From NCBI GenBank assembly GCA_032718475.1, contig JAUCBJ010007785.1, positions 1 to 64,000 of the forward strand: 64,000 nucleotides of DNA. Reading direction: 5' to 3'. Origin of the DNA: Nemertoderma westbladi. Lineage: Eukaryota; Xenacoelomorpha; Nemertodermatida; Nemertodermatidae. Shown here in pieces: positions 52,991-62,780 of the stretch (positions are counted from its first letter, which is position 1; every line of letters starts with the position of its first letter). The position numbers and the translations under genes were made by a program. The notes below the pieces were generated by a model. The model saw only the letters and a program-made list of their open reading frames with translations. It was not told the origin of the DNA and searched no databases.

Positions 52991-53073
52991 GAATATGAGA
53001 TAATACCGAAAGCAACACTTCACCCAGATACAGTGTGTTTAAATGATTTTAAAAGCTCTCATGTTGTTCTTCG

Positions 53074-53252
53074 TGATGTGATTTCATATATTCAATATTT
53101 ACATGTACTTATATCTAGTTAGGTTGTCCCTGATATTGTAACTGTCAATCATATACAATACCGGTACTCCAGTATTGTACTTTGTCGTACTTCAGTACTT
53201 GTCTTATCTGCATGTCAATACATTCTGCTTGTGTCTTTCTTATCATACTACA
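53074..53252 (+). repeat. 5' LTR of element E
   Basis: TGATGTGATTTC...ATACTACA, 179 bp. Differs from the 3' LTR by an 8-bp ATATCTTA-type duplication and about two substitutions. Confidence 0.85.
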
Positions 53253-53297
53253 GTGTGACTCTCATCCTCGGGAGATGAATATAACCACCGTGGTGAC

Positions 53298-53564
53298 TTG
53301 GCGTTTTCTGGATTGTCCAATTATGAGAAAGTAGTGGATGACATCCTCATCCACACAACACACTTCCCTGAACATGTCAACTCAGTCCTTCAAGTTCTGC
53401 AGCGTTGTCGGCAGAATGGAATTAGCTTAAATCCGACCAAATTTCAATTTGCCAGGTCTGAAGTTAAGTTTGTAGGCTACAAAGTTGGTCATCACGGAAT
53501 TAAAGCCGATCCAAGTAAACTCTCTGCTATTCATGAATTTCCTGAACCACCTTCGGTATCGTAA
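53298..53564 (+). pseudogene. Element E RT, C-terminal part
   Basis: Begins at the RT motif C region (V-V-D-D-I-L-I), followed by F-V-G-Y-K-V and G-I-K-A-D-P-S-K, typical of Ty3/gypsy. Ends at a frame break. Confidence 0.8.
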
Positions 53565-53575
53565 ATCAATTTGGG

Positions 53576-54778
53576 ATGTTTTCACGAGACATAAGTGCTG
53601 CAGCTGAACCCCTTCGCCCTCTTTTAAAGAAGTCTAACCAATTTTCATGGAATTCCAATCATGCAGAAGCATTTACAAAGGTCAAGGAGGCCCTGTGCAC
53701 TCCAGCTGTGCTCCAGCCATTTGACCCCAACCTTCCAACTGTCCTGCACACTGACGCCTCCCGAACCAAGGGACTTGGGTTTGCTCTCTTACAGAGACAC
53801 TGTAATGGATTGCATCTCGTTCAGTGTGGATCTAGATTTATTTCAGATACGGAATCGCGATATGCGATGGTTGAATTGGAAATGTTGGCCATCGTGTATG
53901 CCATACAGAAATGTCGGTTATACCTACTGGGAATAATCTTCAATTTACTCACAGATCACAAACCATTGATACCAATATTGAACGATAAATCATTATCATC
54001 AATTGACAATCCACGATTGCTTAGAATGAAGGAGAAACTTATACCTTACACATTTGTTACCGAATGGCAGAGTGGAGCTAACCATCATATTCCTGATGCA
54101 TTATCTCGAGCCCCTGTTCAAGGGCCCAGTGAGGAAGACAAATTAGCTGAAGATGAACTACAACATCTTATCTGTGCTCCTATATTCGCAATAGGGCAAC
54201 AGATTGATGAGGATGAAGACCCACCAGGAATGACCTCACTCACGGATCCAATATTAACTAAACTCCGCAATTCAGCTGCCAGTGATTCAGACTATTGCGA
54301 GCTGGTACAATCTATAGAACGCAGTTTCCCTGAAAAGAAAGATGCACCAGCATACCTCCTTCCTTATTACAGCTCAACTGACAATCTATCAACAGATAAC
54401 AGTCTAGCCCTCTTTGATTCCCGAATTATTATTCCAAAATGTCAAAGAAAGGAAGTATTAAGACGCCTGCATGCATCTCATCAGGGTACTGAGCGTACCA
54501 AACGGCGTGCTCGGCTTACAGTATATTGGCCCGGTCTGTCCGCAGACATCATTAATGTAGTTGGCATGTGTCAACCATGCCAAGAATGGCGGGCATCCTT
54601 ACCAGCCGAGCCGCTTCTTAGGGACCCACCCCCTTCTCGACATTTTGAACAAACCGCTGCCGATATAGGTCACCATGGTGGGAAAGCATATCTCATATAT
54701 GTAGACCGTTATTCAGGTTGGCCAGAGGTAGCAGAATTTTTGCATGAACCGGACTCCGCTAAAGTTGTAAATGTTTAA
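53576..54778 (+). pseudogene. Element E RNase H and integrase zinc/core start
   Basis: RNase H with H-T-D-A-S, E-L-E-M-L and T-D-H-K-P-L. Integrase H2C2 domain (H-A-S-H-Q-G, C-Q-P-C). Core start A-A-D-I-G and D-R-Y-S-G-W-P-E. The frame stops at 54776, just before the second catalytic Asp. Confidence 0.85.
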
Positions 54779-54779
54779 A

Positions 54780-55509
54780 GCGTTTTTTTACTGCCACAGG
54801 CATTCCTGTTAAATTCAGATCAGATGGAGGACCCCAATTTACATCATCAACATTCAAAGCCTTTGCCAGCAATTGGGAATTTGACCATGTGCAATCCATG
54901 CCTCATTTCCCATTCAGAAATGGTCTGGCCAAATTGGCTGTAAAATCCATGAAACACCTGATTACCACCACAGGTGGTGACATTCATAGTGATAACTTCC
55001 GTCTTGGATTACTAGAATTTCGCAATACTCCGCATACTTCCGGATACTCACCAGCACAATTAATTTTCGGCCGCCCTTTACGTTCCATTGTGCCTTGTCA
55101 TATATCAGCCTTTGCCTCTAAATGGCTCGATGACACTCATGAATCACAGTCCGAATCTACAAACACCGCTACAAAGAACGAATTTCGCCGACCTTTGACA
55201 CCCTTAACCATTGGCCAAAGTGTATGGTTTCAAAATCATTCTACAAAACGATGGTCACAACATGGTACAGTAAAAGAAAGACAAGGAAGAAACTACCTTG
55301 TGAAACTGTTGTCTGGTAGATCACTGTGGCGCAACCGCCGTCATATACGCGCCCGTATCGATCCTACCAATCAAGATTCTGGAGGGAAGGTGCCCACTGA
55401 TGATTCTCGTACACTGAATCCTCCGTCCACCCCACGAGTTAAATTTCATGACAACCTCACTGAGCATGAATATGACAGTAACTCGCCACCTACTCGCCAA
55501 AGTTCCTGA
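54780..55509 (+). pseudogene. Element E integrase core end and C-terminus
   Basis: Continues in another frame with F-R-S-D-G-G-P-Q-F, then N-G-L-A-K: the catalytic Glu of the DX35E triad is Lys. It then has E-F-R-N-T-P, S-P-A-Q-L-I-F-G-R-P-L-R and a C-terminal domain. The copy could not integrate with its own enzyme. Confidence 0.82.
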
Positions 55510-55590
55510 TTAAGGAAAGCAAAAAGAAATTAAGTAAATAACTGGAACAATGAACTGAAGGTAATTAACTGAAAAGAAACATTTCATCTC

Positions 55591-55600
55591 GATAGGGGAG
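55591..55600 (+). promoter_or_regulatory. Polypurine tract of element E
   Basis: GATAGGGGAG ends two bases before the TG of the 3' LTR, the usual plus-strand primer position. Confidence 0.75.
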
Positions 55601-55601
55601 T

Positions 55602-55787
55602 TGATGTGATTTCATATATTCAATATTTACATGTACTTATATCTTATATCTAGTTAGGTCGTCCCTGATTTTGTAACTGTCAATCATATACAATACCGGT
55701 ACTCCAGTATTGTACTTTGTCGTACTTCAGTACTTGTCTTATCTGCATGTCAATACATTCTGCTTGTGTCTTTCTTATCATACTACA
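55602..55787 (+). repeat. 3' LTR of element E
   Basis: Near-identical to 53074-53252, TGATG...CTACA. Confidence 0.85.
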
Positions 55788-56430
55788 GTGTTGTATAATC
55801 CAGCCTAATATATAGAACCTGTATACCTAAACTGCATTTTCATATATCATAACATAACACTTCGCAAAAGAGGTGTTATTGTGGTGCAGTCAAAGAAAAC
55901 GATGGTAATAAATATTACCATCGCTCATGTGCAGAGTAGGAAACCGCACCAGTGACAATACAGAAATACTGCAATAGAACAGTAGGACTGTAGGGAGCCT
56001 ACATCTGTCTGCCTGTCTGTACATTAGGGCTGTGCGTTTTTTACTTTTTTTTCGATTTCATTGTTCTACCGGTGCACAAAAGTTGCCAAATGGTAAAAAA
56101 ATAAGGCAAAAAAATTTCTTCAAATTTCATCTATATCTTCACGGATCCCAAGAGGGTTGAAATTTTGTGCCATCGCGATGCACCATAATTAAATGTATAA
56201 CAATATAACACATTGATGAAAGATCAATGACTCAAAAAAGAACTTCCTGCATGCATCAAATGTCATCAAATGGGTCCAAACTTAGTTAGATACCAAAATT
56301 TTAATTTTTGGGTAAAGGGAACTAGTGCCACAGGCACATGGCCAGAACCTACCATTTGGCGCAAGTGATGATTATTCTCAATTTTCGCGATGGCCAACTT
56401 TGAGTTTTCCTACTGCATTCATATTATGCT
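55788..56430. other. Non-coding flank of element E
   Basis: No gene seen. A small inverted repeat around GATGGTAATAAATATTACCATC lies near 55,900. Confidence 0.5.
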
Positions 56431-56434
56431 CATT

Positions 56435-56720
56435 AGAACCGCAATGTCCGATTTAGTGGGGGTAGACACCTTCAAAACAAACGTAGAGCGAATAGTTCTT
56501 GAGATATCGCAGAAAATGTGAAGTACGGCACAAGTCTATATTACCGCCTTGATGTGATATGGACAAATACACTATAAATGATATATTGAATTATCTCAAG
56601 GAATCAAGAATAGATACATCACAGAAATGATCGATATAATGGGTGAAGACACCTTCAAAATAAGAGTAGAGTCATTAGTTTTTGTGAGCGGATTCAATTC
56701 CGCCTCACATAACCCCATAA
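56435..56720. repeat. Diverged copies of the element F terminal module
   Basis: GAACCGCAATGTCCGATTTA then GTGGGGGTAGACACC and GAGATATCG (56,443-56,520), and a second GAAGACACCTTCAAAATAAG with CGCCTCACATAA (56,645-56,715), match the arms of F at 41.7 and 43.5 kb. Confidence 0.65.
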
Positions 56721-56752
56721 AGTGGGAAGTGGCGCCTTTAAGCAATATTGGG

Positions 56753-56785
56753 GATACGAGGTTAATCCCCAATTAACCTCGTATC
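56753..56785. repeat. 13-bp perfect inverted repeat
   Basis: GATACGAGGTTAA and TTAACCTCGTATC are separated by 7 bases. It may be a transposon end or a hairpin. No partner copy seen. Confidence 0.8.
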
Positions 56786-57285
56786 ACACACCCAATAAAT
56801 GGGGACAACAAACCCCGAAGGGCCACACAAAGGGAGGTCAGAGGTTAAACCTCCGGGAGAGGAAAGTGACAGCAGCGGGGGGGAAGCACTCCCACAGAGG
56901 TAGAGGCAAGAAGTGGGATAACAACCAATGGGAGGGGAGAGCATCCAATGAGTAGTAAGGCCAAGCTAGAGTAGAGATACCCAATGTATATATTACCGGT
57001 TAGTGCTTGTGCCCCATTCAGTCGTCTCAGTCACACAGTGGGGACCAGTGACATTTAGTACCGTCGTCACCACCATCACCACCATTACCGGTATACTGCT
57101 TTTATCTCACTATATTATATTGTATTACCGCTACCTCATTTCGAACAACTGTGCTGTTATATCATATATCTCATTACCATCATTTATATCAACATCAAGA
57201 CAACCGTAACGAACTACTATCTTTTCCCTGACGGCGCGGCGACGCGTAACAAATTCACCGGTCGGGATCCTCTGATCCCGTCACA
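56786..57285 (+). other. Region upstream of element D, probable 5' LTR
   Basis: No gene. The last part (GACGCGTAAC...GGGATCC...GATCCCGTCACA) matches the LTR 3' end of element C, so the 5' LTR of D should end at 57285. Its left end is not defined. Confidence 0.5.
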
Positions 57286-57342
57286 GTACTAAATTCGTGA
57301 GACCACTGCGAACTGTGACTGCCAGCCACCAATAGAGTAAAG

Positions 57343-58356
57343 ATGATCCAAGAGGGAGAGAGGACACCGCCGCGGACCCCGGACGACAACCTAACGATCC
57401 GCGAGGCCGCGACGCGACGGTATCGACCCACGACGCCGGGTTCGTCGACGATAGACGATCCGGCAATCCAAGCGGAGGGGGGCCGTCTACAACGAGGACG
57501 TGAGGACGAGTCGACGCACGACGGCGGACGATGTACCGATGTCGCCGGCCAGCCACAGGCCGAGGTCGACGGACGGCCCACCGGAACGGCGATGGTGGGG
57601 CCACCGGCATGACGCCGAACGCGGAGAGAAAGAGGGGATGTCGGCGACGAGGACGTCGGAGTCAGAGACCGGCTCCGGCGGGGTTACAACGCCACAAAGA
57701 AACCATTGAGGGAGGCCAGGGAAGGAGCGAAGGTGGACCAGGTAAAACTAGAGCGGCGAGTAGGTGAGTCGAATAAACATTTTAGGTCCCTAGTTCGCTT
57801 CGGGCAGGGAGAACTAGCCAGTGAGAGAGCGAGGGGGGTCGCCACCGAACTATTTGAACTGTGGCGATCCGGGATAATGGAGCCCCAAATAGTGTACATA
57901 GGGCCGTATTTAGTGGATGCTAGGGGAATTAAGTTAGTGGGTTGGGCAGACCCGCACGAGGGCGAATCCGAGGTTAACTCTGAGGATTCGGTCTCGTCGG
58001 TTAGCGAGAACCCCGAAAAGCGGGGGAAAGTTAGTAGGACAGAGGGGCGACGGGATTCCGTCGCGACCGACAAGTCCGCTACATCCTCCGCAAAAGTAAG
58101 AAGGGTGTTAGAAATAGATCTGGCGTGTCAATTGAGCATTGCGGCGCTAGACCAGAAAGAGTTAGAGAGACAACTGAGTGAAGGGACCGCATTATTAGAA
58201 AGGGAGAGAGAGTTAGCCAGGGAGTGTAAAGAGAGGGCCGAGAGGGTGGTGAGAAACTTTAGAGAGAGTGAGTTGAGAAAAATAAGAGTAGAGAATGAGC
58301 GTAGAGAGCGGGAGACAGAGAGGCAGAGTTGGCCAGCAAAGTTTACGAGAGGGTAG
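57343..58356 (+). pseudogene. Element D gag N-terminal region
   Basis: ATG 57343 lies 58 bp past the presumed LTR end and the first residues match element C. One frame runs to 58356, interrupted by TGA at 57610. It contains F-R-S-L-V-R-F-G-Q-G-E-L and then charged coiled-coil heptads from about 58,130. Confidence 0.75.
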
Positions 58357-58612
58357 AGAAAGAGAGAGAGAAGGAAAGCGTATGCGGGATGATATGCATG
58401 CCCGGCTGAGGGGGCTTATGCAATATCAGGCCAAGCAGAAGCGCCGACTAGAACTGGCGCAGTTGGGACTATCAGAGAGTGAGGCTGGCTCGGGTAGTGT
58501 TTACGAGGAGCCAGAAGTAGTGGAAACGTTTGTTAATACCCCACTTACAGGCACCGGGCGACAGAACCAGAACTGGTGTAACCTTACGGGCGGGGGGGGG
58601 GGGGGGGGGTAA
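58295..58612 (+). pseudogene. Element D gag coiled coil, shifted frame, ending in poly-G
   Basis: Continues the coiled coil (M-R-D-D-M-H-A-R-L, M-Q-Y-Q-A-K-Q-K) in the next frame and runs into G18 (58592-58609), where it stops. An Asn-rich frame follows in a different phase. Confidence 0.65.
58592..58609. repeat. G18 tract in D gag
   Basis: Same position as G17 at 39129 in element C. Confidence 0.92.
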
Positions 58613-58739
58613 TAATAATGCGTTAGAAGGTATTAATATTAATAGTACCGTAGTAGACAACCCTAATCAAACCTTTATTGCAGGAAATATTTTACCCGGT
58701 AATTCTAAATTTAAATACAAATAATTCAAATAATAATTC

Positions 58740-59400
58740 CAATTCAAATATTCAAAATAATCCGAATAATCTAATTCAAGTATTCAAAATAATCTAAATA
58801 ATAATATTAATTCAAATATTCCAAATAATTCGAATAATAATTTAAATTTAGAAAATAATAATAATTCTAATTTAAATAATTTAAATAATAATATTGATGA
58901 CGGGGCTATTAATACTAATGTAGACACAGGTAGTCTCCGGCCAATGGGGGCCTGCAAGGCCACGCAGTTAGTGCGCAGGGAGTAGCGGGGGTGAGAGACC
59001 CCATCGGGAGCCTGCAAGGCCACGTAGTTAGGCAGGGAGTAGCGGGGGTGAGTCAACCCGACGGGAGCCTGCCAGGCTACGCAGTTGCACAGGGAGAGGT
59101 GGGGGTGAGTAGACCCAGCCGCAGTAGAGACAGTGCGTCGACTAGAGAGGGGTGTAGAAGCGAAGTAAGAGGTAGTGATGTTAGAAGTGGCGAGTGGGGG
59201 GGGGGGGGGGGGCTACGGGCGCCCCACCACGGAAGATTAGTGGCGAGAGAGGGGGGGCAGAGAATGCCCCACAAGAGGGACGTAGAAGTAAAGTAAGAGA
59301 TAGTGAAGTAAGAAGCAGCGGGTGGGGGGGGGGCTAGGGCTGGGCGCCCCACCACGAGAGATTAGTAGCGAGAGGGGGGGGGGGGGGCAGAGAATGTCCC
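58740..59400. repeat. Asn-codon microsatellite and two tandem repeats in D
   Basis: An (AAT)-rich stretch (58,740-58,920), then three units of about 55 bp with GGGAGCCTGCAAGGCCAC (58,930-59,110), then two units of about 165 bp with GCGCCCCACCACG and G runs at 59196-59212 and 59374-59387. Confidence 0.8.
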
Positions 59401-59618
59401 ACAGGCGTCGGCGGATAATGCGCGGGGCAAGTTAGGTGAACCGCGGCACCCGACGACGGAGAATAGTAGGGGGATGGCGAGTATCCCCAGGAGGGTCCAG
59501 CCGGACAGAGTAGAGTCAGATGTTAGCGCCGAGAGTGGGCGAGCGACGAGACGTCGAGCCCAGTCAGAAGAGAGAAGAAGATTAGTAGAGTTTAACCGAG
59601 AGGTCGAAGAGAGAAGAA

Positions 59619-60284
59619 GTGAAGAGTAATAGAAGAATCGTTGCTAGGAGCAACCGGAGAGCGAGGACGGATAGCGAGCCGTCGATAGTAGAGATGGAGT
59701 TAGGGAGTCAGTGGGGTCGAACTCCGGGAGATTGCCGTCGCCCCGGAGAAACGCACCGCACGCCAGGAGAGGGGTACAGGACGTACCGATACGAAGACGA
59801 GAACAGGAGAGGGGATCGAAGAGAAACTTCCCGACGGGATATAGCTGCCGATCGAGAGTACGGTAGTCGCGGGGAGATTCGAGATTCGAGAAGATTAAAC
59901 TTCGGTTCGGAAGGGCACATGCAGACTGCAGGACATACTGTAGGCCTTACTGCACATACTATTATAGGCCATGCTGGGAGAGATAGTGTAGGCGATAGGG
60001 TAGCGCGAACGACGGGATTAGATCCGGAAGTCGCGGAGTACATACCGGTAGGTAGGCAAGAAGTGGATAGGCCTATATCGGTACCAGCACAGCAGCATGA
60101 CTATAATATGCAGGGACATAACATATATCCAGGGGAGGGGAGAGTTATTGCAGATAGATGTATGGGCCCCAATATATTAACATCAACCCCAGTACCAAAT
60201 ATAATACTGGTGGGGGGGGGGGGGGGGGGGGGCAGGGTGACATTCCCCCATTACAATATCAACAATACACTCAAACAGGAATAA
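59619..60284 (+). pseudogene. Element D Arg-rich gag middle region
   Basis: Arg/Glu/Asp-rich, with G-L-D-P-E-V-A-E-Y and R-P-I-S-V-P-A shared with C. The meaningful frame ends at G21 (60212-60232); gag continues beyond it in a different phase. Confidence 0.65.
60212..60232. repeat. G21 tract at a gag frame switch in D
   Basis: Upstream gag codons are in phase 0 and downstream codons in phase 2 (position modulo 3). The homologous site in C is also G-rich. Confidence 0.9.
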
Positions 60285-61504
60285 GAACATCGAACCCCCT
60301 GGACGAGAACAGGTCGTGCGACACGGAAATATGGAGGGGGCCGCTACCCCCAATGATATATCCAACTCAAACAAAGTCAACAAACAGGACGGGCGGACCG
60401 CACCCAACGGGAGAATCTGTACAGCATCCATCGAACCCATTGGAAGCACAGGCAATGGGAATGGCGACACTAATCGATGCATTAAAGACCAGGATCGAGT
60501 TACCACCAGTCGAGCCATTTTAATTCGACGGAAGTAGGCCGGAAGAATACCTACAATTTCGGCGCATGTACAGCAACGAGATATTAAGTAAGAACTTGAC
60601 GCAGGCGGAGTGCCTAAAATATCTACAGGTATATACAGGAGGCCCAGCATATGACATCGTGAGGCAGTATCAGGGCATCGAGGGCGGCTTCACGACTGCA
60701 GGGCGGGCGCTAGATAGGGAATACGGACACCCAGCCAAGATCATCCGGAAGACTCTGAGGGGTATAACATCGGGTGGCCTACAGGATAACCCCGTTAGCA
60801 TAAAGACGTTTGCGAACAAAGTTGAGAAGGCGTTAATCGTGTTGAAGACGCTAGACGCGCCATACGAACTCAACGCATCTAATAACATCACCACGATAGC
60901 GCAGGCACTGCCGATCTGGCTGCGGAGTAAGTGGAGGAAGATCGCCTTCTCCACTCGGGAGAAGAAAGGTGCAGAGCCAGGGCTAGAGGAAATGTCAAAC
61001 TTCCTCAACTACGAAGCCGAGTTGATCACAGACCCAGTCTATAGTGAGGATAGTTTGGGGAAGGCGCCAAAGATCGAATACAACAGGCCTAAACCCGAAC
61101 ACAATCCTGCAGATCCATTCCTGAGAGTAAGACAGTCGCTACCACACGCGGCCACACAGGGGGCTACAAGCCCACAGTTAGCTGGGAGTAGGGCCACACT
61201 GTGGCAGGGACAGAAAGAAAATAACAACACAAATAAACATAATCCCAACATACCCAGTAGGCCGAGTACAGATAACCAAAACACTAAATCGGTGGATATA
61301 AACCTACGCGCGATACGTGAAGGACTATACAGGGAACGCTACAATCCAGGATTCGAATGTCAATTACATCGGGACGGAACCCATAAGACCATGAGTTGTA
61401 AGCACTGGCAAGCGTTGCCCAAACAAGATCGTATAGCCTACACAGACGCAAACGGACTATGTCATCAATGCTGTGGTAGAAGGACACAGATCCGGAGAGT
61501 GTAG
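60233..61504 (+). pseudogene. Element D gag core (BEL/Pao type)
   Basis: One frame from the G21 tract to 61504 with a single TAA at 60521. The core starts F-D-G-S-R-P-E-E-Y-L-Q-F-R-R and continues with L-x-Y-L-Q-V-Y-T-G-G-P-A and L-D-R-E-Y-G. The end holds H-R-D-G-T-H-K-T and the first half of a zinc knuckle, C-H-Q-C (61460-61471). Gag of this type assembles the particle and binds RNA. Confidence 0.78.
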
Positions 61505-62780
61505 AGAAACAGCGATCGGAGACGGTGAGACTGGAGGCCAAACAATGGCTACAAGCACGACAGTGGCAAGAAAAAAGAGGAAAGTACTACTCAGGGTAGT
61601 ACCAGTAAAGATATCAGGAAAGGCCGGTCCATCAGTAATGACATTAATGCTGGTCGATAGCGGAGCAGCCTTCACGCTGGTGGAGAATTGGGTGGCCGAA
61701 GAGATAGGGCTAAAGACGAGGCAGAATAGGATGGCGGTAACTACCATCTCAAGTAAGGATGAGGTCCTGGAGATGAGGACGGGCCGGTGCAAGATAGCAG
61801 CGATAGCACCGGGATGCGATTATGGGGCGACGATCGACCCCATCCACGTGATAGAATCGATAAATATCAACGCCGGGCGACCAACCAACATTGAGGTCGA
61901 ACAATATAGATTCCTGGACGGTATCGATTTCTCAATACCAGAGGTGGACGTTAGGAAGGTATCCATTATAGTAGGAATGGACTGCCTAACTGCCCACGAG
62001 AGAATGAAGACGGTCTTGGGCGAAGACAGACAGCAGGATCCGACGGCAATCCTCACGCCGTTCGGATGGACGCTTAGCGGCCCAGTTAAAACCAAGATTC
62101 CATCCAGGGTGACGGAGACATCAGGGTGCATGTTACCAGGCACTGTAGACGCAGAGGACGAAGAGAAGAAACCGGAGATGGTAGATGAGCCAGACGGGGA
62201 AGTAACAGTAGGAGAGTGGGCGGATGAGAATGGATTTGACGCGGAAGACTTAGAGGCAATGGGATGGAACAAGGGTCCCAGCAAGTATCGGTATGGGGAT
62301 GGAGAGGAGCGGACGGCGAGATGTCCGGAAGACAACCCGGAGGAGCGGACAGAGGAGTGTCCAGAGGAGTACCCAGAGGAGCGGACGGAGGAGTGTCCGG
62401 AGGAGTGTCCAGAGGAGTGTCTGGAAGAGACGCCGGTCCGGTTGAGAGGCATACCAACAAGGGGGAAGTCGAGTAAGAAGACAGGATGGAGAGGGGTAGG
62501 ATTACTATTGTTTGTTCTGTTCTATCTATTCTTCCGATTTCCTTTCATTCTGCCGCCGGGAGACCAGATGAAGGGTGGCATTTTGATGCCAAGAGACGAG
62601 GAAGTTAAGAAAGCGGCGGAGAGACCCGATTTTAGGGTGGCGGAAGAGGGAGAGCCAGTTCCTGATGAGTTGGAGTTGGCGAGGAAAGTGGGTCGAAAGA
62701 TAAGAGGAGGTACAGGGGGGCAGCGGGACAGTGCCTCATGGAAGAATCGACGGAAGATCGAGGGGCAGCTTAGAGTTTAG
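61473..62780 (+). CDS. Element D retropepsin with acidic repeats and a membrane segment
   Basis: 435 codons starting at a GTG that is not a true start: the first ten codons supply the second half of a CCHC knuckle, so the frame is entered by a +1 shift from gag at 61472. Retropepsin V-D-S-G-A-A is near residue 61. The T-P-F-G-W-T-L-S-G-P segment near 195 marks the BEL/Pao protease end, where RT should follow. Instead come acidic E-E-R-T-E-E-C-P repeats (about 276-322), then a hydrophobic stretch L-L-L-F-V-L-F-Y-L-F-F (about 342-360) and a charged tail. RT is absent. Confidence 0.75.
   Translation: MVEGHRSGECRETAIGDGETGGQTMATSTTVARKKRKVLLRVVPVKISGKAGPSVMTLMLVDSGAAFTLVENWVAEEIGLKTRQNRMAVTTISSKDEVLEMRTGRCKIAAIAPGCDYGATIDPIHVIESININAGRPTNIEVEQYRFLDGIDFSIPEVDVRKVSIIVGMDCLTAHERMKTVLGEDRQQDPTAILTPFGWTLSGPVKTKIPSRVTETSGCMLPGTVDAEDEEKKPEMVDEPDGEVTVGEWADENGFDAEDLEAMGWNKGPSKYRYGDGEERTARCPEDNPEERTEECPEEYPEERTEECPEECPEECLEETPVRLRGIPTRGKSSKKTGWRGVGLLLFVLFYLFFRFPFILPPGDQMKGGILMPRDEEVKKAAERPDFRVAEEGEPVPDELELARKVGRKIRGGTGGQRDSASWKNRRKIEGQLRV

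Larger units (their letters stand above)
53074..55787 (+). mobile_element. Ty3/gypsy element E, internally deleted
   Basis: Two near-identical LTRs of about 180 bp enclose only 2.35 kb: RT C-terminal half, RNase H and integrase. Gag, protease and the RT start are missing. The purine-rich GATAGGGGAG (55591-55600) sits just before the 3' LTR. The flanking five bases do not match, so a target duplication is not seen. Confidence 0.88.
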
